Source of the DNA: an uncultured Eubacteriales bacterium
Lineage (GTDB): Bacteria > Bacillota_A > Clostridia > Christensenellales > Aristaeellaceae
Reading direction: 5' to 3'
Assembly (NCBI GenBank): GCA_900553645.1
Contig: USEE01000070.1
Location: 1-6,912 of the forward strand
Length of the DNA stretch: 6,912 bases
The notes beneath the pieces were generated by a model, which saw only the letters and a program-made list of their open reading frames with translations, was not told the origin of the DNA and did not search any database. Position 1 is the stretch's first letter. Each line of letters begins with the position of its first letter. Shown one piece after another: positions 1 through 5,323 of this stretch. A program made the position numbers and the translations under genes.

Positions 1-428
1 GTGCGGCGGCTTACCTTTCCGCGCTCGGCAGTGCGGCGGGGGCGCTGAGCAGCCGGTTTTCGTCGTTCAGGCTGCCGAGTGCGGCGCACGCGGACGGCGG
101 TATACTTACCGTGCCCCACATCGGCATGGTGGCCGAGGACGGCCCGGAGGCGATAATCCCGCTGGGCGGCAAGCGGCGCTTGCGCGGCATGGAGCTATGG
201 AAGCAGGCGGGGCGCGCATTGGGTGTAAGGCAGTATGCCGAGGGCGGTGTGCCCCCGGTCGCTCAGGCCGCAGCGGCGGGCATAAACATGGGCGGCGTGA
301 ACGTGAACATATCGCTCAGCGGCTCCAACGCGGGCGATACCATCCGCCAGAGCAGCGACCGCATAGCCGATGATGTGGCGCGCGCGATTGCCGAGGGGCT
401 TTCGCGCGCGCTCAGGAATATGGCTTAG
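1..428 (+). CDS. Phage tail tape measure protein, C-terminal end (partial)
   Basis: This is the last 141 codons of a gene that begins upstream of the window. The frame is open from base 3 and ends at TAG 426-428; the GTG at 111 is internal, not a start. A low-complexity Ala/Gly/Ser stretch is followed by the motif GGILTVPHIGMVAEDGPEAI and then IPLGG. This hallmark of tape measure C-termini in Firmicute prophages lies just before the end of the protein. A Gly/Asn-rich segment (MGGVNVNISLSGSN) and an amphipathic helix rich in Ala, Arg and Asp follow. Family knowledge: the tape measure spans the tail tube lumen, sets tail length and is released at injection. Its place directly upstream of LysM and hub genes fits the PBSX-type order (XkdO position). 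The N-terminal coiled-coil part cannot be seen here. Confidence 0.88.
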   Translation, partial: AAAYLSALGSAAGALSSRFSSFRLPSAAHADGGILTVPHIGMVAEDGPEAIIPLGGKRRLRGMELWKQAGRALGVRQYAEGGVPPVAQAAAAGINMGGVNVNISLSGSNAGDTIRQSSDRIADDVARAIAEGLSRALRNMA

Positions 429-707
429 GCAGGGCTTTTAAGGGCGAGGGTGTTTTGAAGCGGCTTTGCCGACTTAATGCGCTTTTAGCCTGCCTTAAAA
501 AGCAGTCGAACATATATGTCTTAGAGTGTGTCTCAAAAATTCCTGAGTACGCAATTTCGGGCGTCGCTGCGCAATTTCTGCGTCACAAGGCTCGACTTAG
601 CGCTGCTAAGCCTTCGGATTTATTCCTTGAACTGACGAAAAATCCACTTGGGTCTGCGGATTGTCCCGCTTGAGACACACTCTAATAAAAATAATGCGGA
701 GGATAAA
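429..707. other. Intergenic gap 1, carrying repeat copy 1
   Basis: These 279 bases lie between the tape measure gene and the LysM gene and are AT-richer than the genes. They hold a small hairpin (CGGC 461-464 with GCCG 468-471), a weak stem (GCTTTT 481-486 with AAAAGC 498-503), the perfect 10-bp palindrome ACATATATGT (510-519), and repeat copy 1 (521-685). The last 22 bases supply the ribosome binding site of the next gene. I see no convincing promoter or terminator. A reading frame at 455-673 runs across the repeat but has a TTG start with no Shine-Dalgarno sequence, and I do not regard it as a gene. Confidence 0.7.
521..685 (+). repeat. Repeat element copy 1 (165 bp, perfect terminal inverted repeats)
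   Basis: The element is bounded by a perfect 16-bp inverted repeat, TTAGAGTGTGTCTCAA at 521-536 and its complement at 670-685. Its interior matches copy 3 at 537-557 (20 of 21 bases), copy 2 at 571-598 (26 of 28 bases), and both copies near the right end (about 641-675). An internal hairpin is visible: CTTAGC 597-602, loop GCT, GCTAAG 606-611. A TA dinucleotide lies at each edge (522-523 and 683-684), which could be a target duplication, but the other copies lack it. There is no transposase and no open frame shared by all three copies. It could be a MITE-like insertion or a structured RNA element; the sequence does not decide between them. Confidence 0.82.
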
Positions 708-1301
708 ATGGCAATACGAGTAATAGACACCGTGACCGGCGCAGGCTTCACATTTCCGATGCTTCCCGAGTCGCTGGAATACAGCCGCTTTGGCAGGTTT
801 GAACAGCTCAAATTGCTGGACGGCGACGCAAGCCTGCCTACGGGCGAAACGGCCGGGCGCATCTCGTTTTCGGGCAAGCTGCCCGGCAGCAAGCGCTCAG
901 GCGCGTACATAGAGAGCCGCCGCGCGCCCGGCGAGGTACAGAAAATTTGGGCGGCGTGGCTGGAGGGCAAGCGCCGACTGCGCATAGTGGTGGGCGGCAC
1001 GCCCATTGACGAAAGCGTGTATCTGGAGAGCTTCAAGCTGACGTTTGCGGGCGGGTTTGGGGACTGCGACTACGCCATATCGTTTTTGCGCGCGGGCAGT
1101 GTGGACTATGGCGAGTCGTCCGGCTCGAACGTGCCGCACACGTACACGGTCATGGCGGGCGACACGCTGTGGGACATTGCGCGGCGCACGCTGGGCGACG
1201 GCGCGAGCTATGGCGCTATATTCGATGCGAATTACGACGCGATAGTCAAGTCGGGCGGCATACGTCCGGGCATGACGCTTACCATTCCGGAGGTCGGCTG
1301 A
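708..1301 (+). CDS. xkdP: LysM-domain phage tail/baseplate protein (XkdP-like)
   Basis: A 197-residue protein. ATG 708 is chosen because GGAGG lies at 698-702, five bases upstream; a frame opening at TTG 648 would start inside repeat copy 1 and has no such site. The N-terminal part (residues 1-140, with FPMLPESLEY near 16-25 and RISFSGKLPG at 51-60) resembles the fold shared by small tail proteins of the XkdP group. A LysM domain occupies about 153-195 (TYTVMAGDTLWDIARRTLG, then IRPGMTLTIP). Family knowledge: LysM modules bind N-acetylglucosamine glycans. In phage tails the protein sits at the tube-baseplate junction and is thought to help assembly or peptidoglycan contact. Its stop TGA (1299-1301) overlaps the next start by one base, so the two are probably translationally coupled. 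Confidence 0.9.
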   Translation: MAIRVIDTVTGAGFTFPMLPESLEYSRFGRFEQLKLLDGDASLPTGETAGRISFSGKLPGSKRSGAYIESRRAPGEVQKIWAAWLEGKRRLRIVVGGTPIDESVYLESFKLTFAGGFGDCDYAISFLRAGSVDYGESSGSNVPHTYTVMAGDTLWDIARRTLGDGASYGAIFDANYDAIVKSGGIRPGMTLTIPEVG

Positions 1302-2254
1302 TGAGCGCGTGCAGCGTATTTGTATACGACGGCGATACGCCGCTTGACCTGACTAAGGCGGTAATCGGGCTGGAGTGGGGCGACATGAAGGGCGAGCTGG
1401 CGGCGCGCGCGGTGCTCAGGATGAACGCGCGCATGGGCGGCGCGGAGCTGGCCGAATATGCGCGGCTGAATGCGCCGATAAGCATACTCGCGTACGGGCG
1501 CGAAGTGTTTTCGGGCGTGATATGGGATTACTCGCTTATCGACGGGCGCACGGTGAACATGGTCTGTTATGACCGGCTGATATTTCTGAGCGGCAGTTCG
1601 GACAGCGCGTACTTCCCGGCGGGGCTAAATACGCGGCGCGTATTGGAAAGCATATGCAGGCGGTGGGACATGCCGCTTAAATACGACTACACGGGCTGCA
1701 CGCACGGGCGGCTCAGCTATCGCGCGCAGAGCGTCGCAAGTCAGATAATATCCACGCTGGACGCGGCGCAGGCGGTATGCGGCGACAAGTACATGCTGCG
1801 CATGGAGGGCGGCACGCTGCACGTCGGATTGCGCGGCGCGGGCAAGCCGGTATGCGACGTAAGCCGCGCGCGCCTGATCTCATACACGCACCGGCGCGAC
1901 ATGAGCGGGCTGGTTACGCGCGTCGCGATAACCACCGGCAGCAGCGGCCCGGTCAGGGTGCGCGAGGTGTTCGACGGCGACACGTCCCTGGGCATATTGC
2001 AGGAGGTGGTGGACGCGTCGGGCGCGACGCTCAGCGATGCGCGCACACAGGCGCGGCGATTGCTCATAGAGCGCGGCACGCCGGTCGAGACCATCGAAGT
2101 GGCGTGTCAGGACGAGCCGACATTGCGGCGCGGCGACCGGGTTACTATAAGCGCGGGCAGTCTGGCGGGTGAGTACGATGTGCTGGGCGTTATGCACGAC
2201 CGGTTGCTGAGTATGCAGATGGAGCTGGCGCGCCACACGGATGGGGAGGGATAA
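1301..2254 (+). CDS. xkdQ: Baseplate hub protein, XkdQ/YqbQ family (gp27/late control D-like)
   Basis: A 317-residue protein starting at ATG 1301, seven bases after GGAGG (1289-1293) and overlapping the LysM gene stop. The same frame extends upstream to 1169, but that part is a shadow of the LysM gene. Recognisable family features are CYDRLIFLSGSSDSAYFP (residues 89-106), an ESICRRWDMPL helix (116-126), an IISTLDAAQAVCGDKYMLR segment (149-167), and a late DEPTLRRGDRVTISAGSLAG stretch (271-290) typical of the C-terminal beta domain. Family knowledge: these proteins form the trimeric hub at the end of the tail tube, equivalent to T4 gp27 or phage P2 gpD, and hold the spike. Length is normal for the family (about 320 residues). 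The stop TAA 2252-2254 is followed one base later by the next start. Confidence 0.88.
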   Translation: MSACSVFVYDGDTPLDLTKAVIGLEWGDMKGELAARAVLRMNARMGGAELAEYARLNAPISILAYGREVFSGVIWDYSLIDGRTVNMVCYDRLIFLSGSSDSAYFPAGLNTRRVLESICRRWDMPLKYDYTGCTHGRLSYRAQSVASQIISTLDAAQAVCGDKYMLRMEGGTLHVGLRGAGKPVCDVSRARLISYTHRRDMSGLVTRVAITTGSSGPVRVREVFDGDTSLGILQEVVDASGATLSDARTQARRLLIERGTPVETIEVACQDEPTLRRGDRVTISAGSLAGEYDVLGVMHDRLLSMQMELARHTDGEG

Positions 2255-2255
2255 T

Positions 2256-2489
2256 GTGCAGGGCGGAATAAGCGCGCTCGCATCGGTTTTGCGTGCGCAC
2301 GAACGCGCGGCGGCGCGCGATCTGTTCATGGCGAAGGTGACGAGCAGCCGTGCGCTGGACGACGGCTGCGGCATTACCGTGCCGGAGGACGACTATCTGG
2401 TGATAAAGAGCGCAGGCAAATTGAGCGAGGGCATGAACGTACTGGCGGCCTGGGTGGACGGCTGTGCGGTTGTTATAGGGGTGGTTTAG
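2256..2489 (+). CDS. Short phage protein in the DUF2577 (XkdR) position
   Basis: A 77-residue protein if it starts at GTG 2256, which lies a few bases after the purine-rich GGGGAGGG at 2243-2250. An in-frame ATG at 2241 would add five residues but lies upstream of that site, so I prefer GTG. The C-terminal half (EDDYLVIKSAGKLSEGMNVL, residues 44-63, followed by AAWVDGCAVVIGVV) looks like the closing beta strands of DUF2577 proteins, where a 'leucine...GD/M-V-L...V' strand pair ends the domain. The N-terminal helix (residues 4-24) is also typical. DUF2577 proteins are usually over 100 residues, so this is a short or diverged member. The assignment leans on position between the hub and DUF2634 genes. 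Its job in the baseplate is not established. Confidence 0.6.
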   Translation: MQGGISALASVLRAHERAAARDLFMAKVTSSRALDDGCGITVPEDDYLVIKSAGKLSEGMNVLAAWVDGCAVVIGVV

Positions 2490-2586
2490 GGCGCACGTCG
2501 GGCGGGCTGTCATGGATGCGGACGTATGGACGGTTGAGGCATGTTTCGGAACGCTCGATTGAACATCTTGGAAAATTGCTTACTGC

Positions 2587-2701
2587 TTGGCGCGTTTCTC
2601 AAAAATTCTTTGCTCCGCAATTTCTGCGTCACACGGTTCGACTTGAGGCGCTGAGAAATCCACTAGAGCCTGCAGAGTGTTTCGCTTGAGATGCGCTCCA
2701 G
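2587..2701 (+). repeat. Repeat element copy 2 (115 bp, shortened)
   Basis: This copy lies in the same orientation as copies 1 and 3. TCTCAAAAATTC (2597-2608) matches copy 1 exactly, and 2617-2644 matches copy 1 571-598 at 26 of 28 bases. The right part from about 2656 to 2692 matches copy 1 with roughly 30 of 37 bases identical. The ends pair less perfectly than in copy 1: arms 2587-2602 and 2686-2701 form 12 Watson-Crick pairs, two G-T pairs and two mismatches. It lacks 20 bases present in copy 1 between two GCAATTT repeats, and about 30 bases of the central part. The outer borders are judged by alignment and may be off by a few bases. Confidence 0.75.
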
Positions 2702-2732
2702 AACGTTTTGTAGAATGGAGAATGTACTTACT

Positions 2733-2760
2733 TTGTAAACGATCACGGTAATCATATAAG
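2733..2760 (+). promoter_or_regulatory. Possible sigma-A-type promoter upstream of the DUF2634 gene
   Basis: TTGTAA (2733-2738) and TATAAG (2755-2760) are 16 bases apart and match the housekeeping consensus at 4 of 6 and 5 of 6 positions. They sit in the AT-rich gap downstream of repeat copy 2. Such pairs arise by chance in AT-rich DNA, so this is only a candidate for a secondary promoter. Confidence 0.22.
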
Positions 2761-2793
2761 GCGGCTTCTACTGCCTTAAATCATGCCAATAAC

Positions 2794-2821
2794 ATGCAAT
2801 GCGTTGCATATGATTTTTTTT
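2794..2821 (+). terminator. Stem-loop plus T-run just upstream of the DUF2634 gene (possible weak terminator or attenuator)
   Basis: ATGCAA (2794-2799) pairs perfectly with TTGCAT (2804-2809) across a TGCG loop, which as RNA is a UNCG-type tetraloop. A run of eight T (2814-2821) follows after four bases. The stem is short and low in GC, weak for an intrinsic terminator, and it lies directly before the ribosome binding site of a gene that must be expressed with the late operon. It could be an attenuator, an mRNA stability element, or chance. Confidence 0.3.
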
Positions 2822-2840
2822 ATCAAAGGAGGTAAGGCAT

Positions 2841-3290
2841 ATGGCGGCAACCACATTCGACGTGCCCGCGGCAGGCGGCTCGTATGCGCAGCGCGCCCGC
2901 TGGGGAATATCGCCCCGATTCGACTTTGAGACCGGCGATATAGTGCTGGACGGCGCGGGGCGCGTGGATATGACCGACGCGGCCAACAGCTGGCTGCAAT
3001 GGTGTGTCAAGGCCGTGCATACCCAGCGCGGCGCGTGCCGCGCGTATACGGACTCGTTCGGCGCGGACATGGAGTGGGCCATGAGCCAGACGGGGCGCGA
3101 TGCGCGCGGCGAGGCCATCATAAACGCGATAACTGACGCGCTGAAGGCCGATCCGTACGGGCGCACGCTCGCGGTGAGCGGTTTTGAATTCGACTGGTCG
3201 GCCGACGGGGTTAACGTGTCGTTCGAGCTGACCGGCGCGGGCGGCTGTCAGAGCAGTTTGTCCGTGGGGCTGGATGATTCGGGCGTTTGA
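2841..3290 (+). CDS. xkdS: Phage baseplate protein, DUF2634 (XkdS-like)
   Basis: A 149-residue protein starting at ATG 2841, eight bases after an excellent Shine-Dalgarno sequence AAAGGAGG (2825-2832). The pattern fits DUF2634: an early segment with FDFETGDIVLDGAGR (27-41), a WLQWCVKAVHTQRGACRAYT region (51-70) where the family has a conserved 'W...K.l.T.R..y', then SFGADMEW (72-79), a helix with ADPYGRTL (103-110), and a closing VNVSFELTGAGG strand (124-135). Family knowledge: these proteins resemble T4 gp25, a sheath-initiating baseplate wedge component. It stands alone between two long gaps, each holding a repeat copy, unlike its tightly packed neighbours. The position directly before the baseplate J gene is the normal one. 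Confidence 0.85.
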   Translation: MAATTFDVPAAGGSYAQRARWGISPRFDFETGDIVLDGAGRVDMTDAANSWLQWCVKAVHTQRGACRAYTDSFGADMEWAMSQTGRDARGEAIINAITDALKADPYGRTLAVSGFEFDWSADGVNVSFELTGAGGCQSSLSVGLDDSGV

Positions 3291-3295
3291 GCGGG

Positions 3296-3443
3296 CCAGA
3301 GTGTGTCTCGAAAATTCCGGAGTACGCAATTTTAAGCGGCGCTATGCCGCTTCTGCGGCACAAAGCTGGATTTAGCTTTTGCCATTTCAATAATGGGAAA
3401 TTCACCCGAACCTGCGAATTATTTCGTTTGAGGCACACTCTAA
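3296..3443 (+). repeat. Repeat element copy 3 (148 bp)
   Basis: It begins six bases after the DUF2634 gene stop. The left arm (3296-3311) and right arm (3428-3443) pair at 12 of 16 positions, plus two G-T wobbles. Bases 3312-3332 match copy 1 537-557 at 20 of 21, and TTCTGCGGCACA (3351-3362) matches the other copies at 11 of 12. Internally it folds into AAGCGGC 3334-3340, loop GCTAT, GCCGCTT 3346-3352, which replaces a different GC-rich segment in copy 1. Further small stems are AAAGCT...AGCTTT (3362-3379) and CCATT...AATGG. It has the same orientation as copies 1 and 2. A frame at 3287-3472 crosses it but lacks a ribosome binding site. Confidence 0.8.
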
Positions 3444-3517
3444 GGCAGGGCGCGCAAGGCGGCTTCTTTTAAGGGCTGGAAGAATTAAACCTGCTGCCGT
3501 AACCGCCTGAGCAGTTC

Positions 3518-3579
3518 CTGAAAAGCGCCTGACGAATGTCTTAACGGGCAGAAGCGGATTATGCAAAGCAGCTTTTCAG
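3518..3579 (+). repeat. 9-bp inverted repeat in gap 3
   Basis: CTGAAAAGC at 3518-3526 is perfectly complementary to GCTTTTCAG at 3571-3579, with 44 bases between them. It could form the base of a larger hairpin in the mRNA about 60 bases upstream of the baseplate J start. There is no T-run after it, so it is not a typical terminator. One such pair in a 200-base region may be chance. Confidence 0.35.
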
Positions 3580-3636
3580 TCCGGAAACGGCTCATGACTA
3601 CTTACACTAACCACTAAAAACGGAGGCGATAACCAA

Positions 3637-4758
3637 ATGGACGATACGGCAAAGTTCATACTGCCCGACTTTTTACAGGGGCAGGACGCGGACTCGATTC
3701 AGGCCGGGATGCTGTCCGCGCTGCCCGACGAGTTCGACAAATCCGAGGGCGGCATCGTATGGGATCTTACCTACCCGGTCGCGCTGGAAAAGGCGCGCGC
3801 CGCGCAATACCTGATACCCGAAGCTTTGCGCGCGATGTTCCCCAGGTTCGCGCGCGGCGAAATGCTGGACATGCACGCCGAAAATCGCGGCATGGCGCGC
3901 AAGAGCGCCACGTATGCCGAATGCGTGCTGCGCTTTACCGGCGCGGACGGCGCGCGCGTGCCCGTCGGCGCTCAGGCCAGCACCGTGGCTACCGCGGAAT
4001 CGGCGGCTGTTACGTTTATCACGCTGGCCGCGGGCGTGGTATCGCAGGGAAGCTGCGAAATCAGCGCCCGCGCGCGCGTGGCCGGTGCGGGCGGCAACGC
4101 GGCTGCGGGCAGCGTATGTAGGCTGGACGAGCCGATAACCGGCATAACTGCCGTGACCAACCCGCAGGCCGCGCTGGGCGGCGTGGACGAGGAAGTCGAC
4201 GCGGCTTTGCGCGCGCGAATCACCGCGTTCGACGCGGCGCAGGGCGCAAACCACGTCGGCTCGGCAGCCGACTACCGCCGCTGGGCGATGGAGGTGGCGG
4301 GCGTGGGCGGCGCGCAGGTCAAGTCTGCGGCCGACGACAGCGGGCTTGTGACAATCATAATAACCGACGAGCAGGGGCGGAGCGCGTCGGAGACGCTGTG
4401 TCAGGCTGTGCTGAACCACATAATGCGCCCCGACGACCCGGTGAGCCGCCTGTCCCCGATAAACGCAATCGTGGAGGTAAAGACCCCGTTGCCCCGCCCG
4501 ATAAGCGTATCGGCGCACGTTACGCTTATCGGCGCGGCGCTGGGCGACGTTAAGGCGGCGTTTGAGGCGGCGCTTAACGCCTACTTCGCCGGTGGGCACG
4601 ACGGCGCGGTGCGCATTACGCGCGTGGGCGCGCTGCTTAGCGGCGTGGCGGGCGTGAGCGATTATTCCGATCTGCTGCTGGACGGCGGCAGTGAGAATAT
4701 CGAGCTTACCGATATGCAATTGCCTGTGCTCGCGGAAGGCGGGGTGACGCTTACTTGA
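3637..4758 (+). CDS. xkdT: Baseplate J-like protein (XkdT-like)
   Basis: A 373-residue protein starting at ATG 3637, ten bases after CGGAGG (3621-3626). It has the conserved signposts of baseplate J proteins: DEFDKSEGGIVWDLTYPVA (31-49), LDMHAENRGMARK (77-89), AGAGGNAAAGSV (149-160), NPQAALGGVDEEVDAALRAR (175-194), and a YRRWAMEVAGVGGAQV segment (213-228). A C-terminal SVSAHVTL strand and a helix follow (290-314). Family knowledge: like T4 gp6 or P2 gpJ, it forms the wedge ring that links hub to fibres and triggers sheath contraction. Length is normal. Its stop overlaps the TTG start of the next gene by four bases (4755-4758), which indicates coupled translation. A 348-codon frame on the opposite strand is a GC-rich shadow. 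Confidence 0.93.
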   Translation: MDDTAKFILPDFLQGQDADSIQAGMLSALPDEFDKSEGGIVWDLTYPVALEKARAAQYLIPEALRAMFPRFARGEMLDMHAENRGMARKSATYAECVLRFTGADGARVPVGAQASTVATAESAAVTFITLAAGVVSQGSCEISARARVAGAGGNAAAGSVCRLDEPITGITAVTNPQAALGGVDEEVDAALRARITAFDAAQGANHVGSAADYRRWAMEVAGVGGAQVKSAADDSGLVTIIITDEQGRSASETLCQAVLNHIMRPDDPVSRLSPINAIVEVKTPLPRPISVSAHVTLIGAALGDVKAAFEAALNAYFAGGHDGAVRITRVGALLSGVAGVSDYSDLLLDGGSENIELTDMQLPVLAEGGVTLT

Positions 4759-5309
4759 GCGGCGATACCGATATTATGCTTAAAAGCGCGTCTGCGCGGC
4801 GTATGCTGGATTCGATCTCGCCCATATATGGCCGCGCGCGCAATTTTCTTGCGATACTCGACGCGCTGGGCGGGGAGACTCAGCAGATTAACGACTGGGC
4901 GGAGCAGCTGAGCCTTCAGGCAATGCCTCAGACCGCCGACTGGGCGCTCGATTTGTGGGAGGACGAATACGCGCTGCGCCCCGGCGACATGGGCGCGGAC
5001 GCGCGCCGCGCACAATTGCTCAGCCGTGTGCGCGCGGTCGGCTCGGCCAATCCGCATACCATATGCAGCCGCGCCGGGGCCGCGGTGGGCTGCCGCGTGC
5101 GCGCGGTCGAAAATACGGGAAAGAATCGATTCACGCTGTACGCAAAGCGGTACTCGGTGGACGAGGACGCACTGCGCGCCGCCGTGGACGCGATAAAGCC
5201 GGCTCACCTTAACTATCAGGTCAAGTGCGAACAGGACGCGCCCACACGCGTAAGCGCCGCCTGCGGCCTGAGATGGGCGCGCACATACGCCCTTAACCAA
5301 TCCAATTGA
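4755..5309 (+). CDS. xkdU: Phage tail protein, DUF2313 (XkdU/YmfQ-like)
   Basis: A 184-residue protein starting at TTG 4755, within the stop of the baseplate J gene (overlap TTGA). A purine-rich GGAAGGCGGGG lies about ten bases upstream. The next in-frame ATG (4776) has no such site, so TTG is preferred. Typical DUF2313 features are an N-terminal LLDSISPIYG-like stretch (here MLDSISPIYGRARNFLAIL, 17-35), DWALDLWEDEYALRPGD (62-78), RRAQLLSRVRAVG (84-96), and the C-terminal IKPAHLNYQV (147-156). Family knowledge: the protein is part of the baseplate periphery (P2 gpI-like position) and lies between the J protein and the tail fibre. It is followed after 14 bases by the fibre gene, so both are on one transcript. 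Confidence 0.9.
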   Translation: MSGDTDIMLKSASARRMLDSISPIYGRARNFLAILDALGGETQQINDWAEQLSLQAMPQTADWALDLWEDEYALRPGDMGADARRAQLLSRVRAVGSANPHTICSRAGAAVGCRVRAVENTGKNRFTLYAKRYSVDEDALRAAVDAIKPAHLNYQVKCEQDAPTRVSAACGLRWARTYALNQSN

Positions 5310-5323
5310 CGGGAGGAACATGA

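Larger units (their letters stand above)
2490..2840. other. Intergenic gap 2, carrying repeat copy 2 and possible control signals
   Basis: These 351 bases hold no credible gene. The first 40 or so are still GC-rich, like the preceding gene; the rest is clearly AT-richer. It contains repeat copy 2 (2587-2701), a promoter-like pair (2733-2760), an imperfect hairpin TAAGGC...GCCTTA (2757-2778), a stem-loop followed by eight T residues (2794-2821), and the strong Shine-Dalgarno sequence AAAGGAGG (2825-2832) of the next gene. The heptamer GCATATG occurs at 2806-2812 and again at 2837-2843, where it includes the start codon. Confidence 0.6.
3291..3636. other. Intergenic gap 3, carrying repeat copy 3
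   Basis: These 346 bases begin with repeat copy 3 (3296-3443) and continue for about 190 bases with no credible gene. In the second part I see a perfect 9-bp inverted repeat, CTGAAAAGC 3518-3526 with GCTTTTCAG 3571-3579, separated by 44 bases. The 12-mer AAGGCGGCTTCT (3456-3467) also occurs in gap 2 (2758-2769). There is no clear promoter or T-run terminator. The last bases hold the ribosome binding site CGGAGG (3621-3626) of the baseplate J gene. Confidence 0.6.

Noticed and set aside
455..673. A 72-codon + strand frame over repeat copy 1, sharing the peptide ECVSKIPEYAI with a frame over copy 3
   Set aside because: It starts at TTG with no ribosome binding site. The peptide likeness follows from the DNA repeat. 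In copy 2 the same frame reads different residues and meets a stop soon, so no protein is conserved.
521..685. Repeat copy 1 as a rho-independent terminator
   Set aside because: The terminal arms are about 130 bases apart and are followed by an A-rich stretch, not a T-run, on the + strand. The other copies also lack a T-run.
521..3443. The repeats as a CRISPR array
   Set aside because: There are only three copies, far apart and separated by genes, of unequal length, diverged from each other, and with long inverted ends. None of this fits CRISPR repeats.
3287..3472. A 61-codon + strand frame over repeat copy 3
   Set aside because: It begins inside the DUF2634 stop region without a suitable Shine-Dalgarno sequence, and its similarity to the copy 1 frame is explained by the shared DNA element.
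3673..4719. A 348-codon open frame on the - strand opposite the baseplate J gene
   Set aside because: The + strand has unmistakable baseplate J motifs. The - frame has a His/Arg/Ala-rich composition typical of the reverse of GC-rich coding DNA and no ribosome binding site that I can see.
4662..5321. A 219-codon open frame on the - strand opposite the DUF2313 gene
   Set aside because: It is a shadow of a clearly recognised + strand gene, has low-quality composition and no plausible family.
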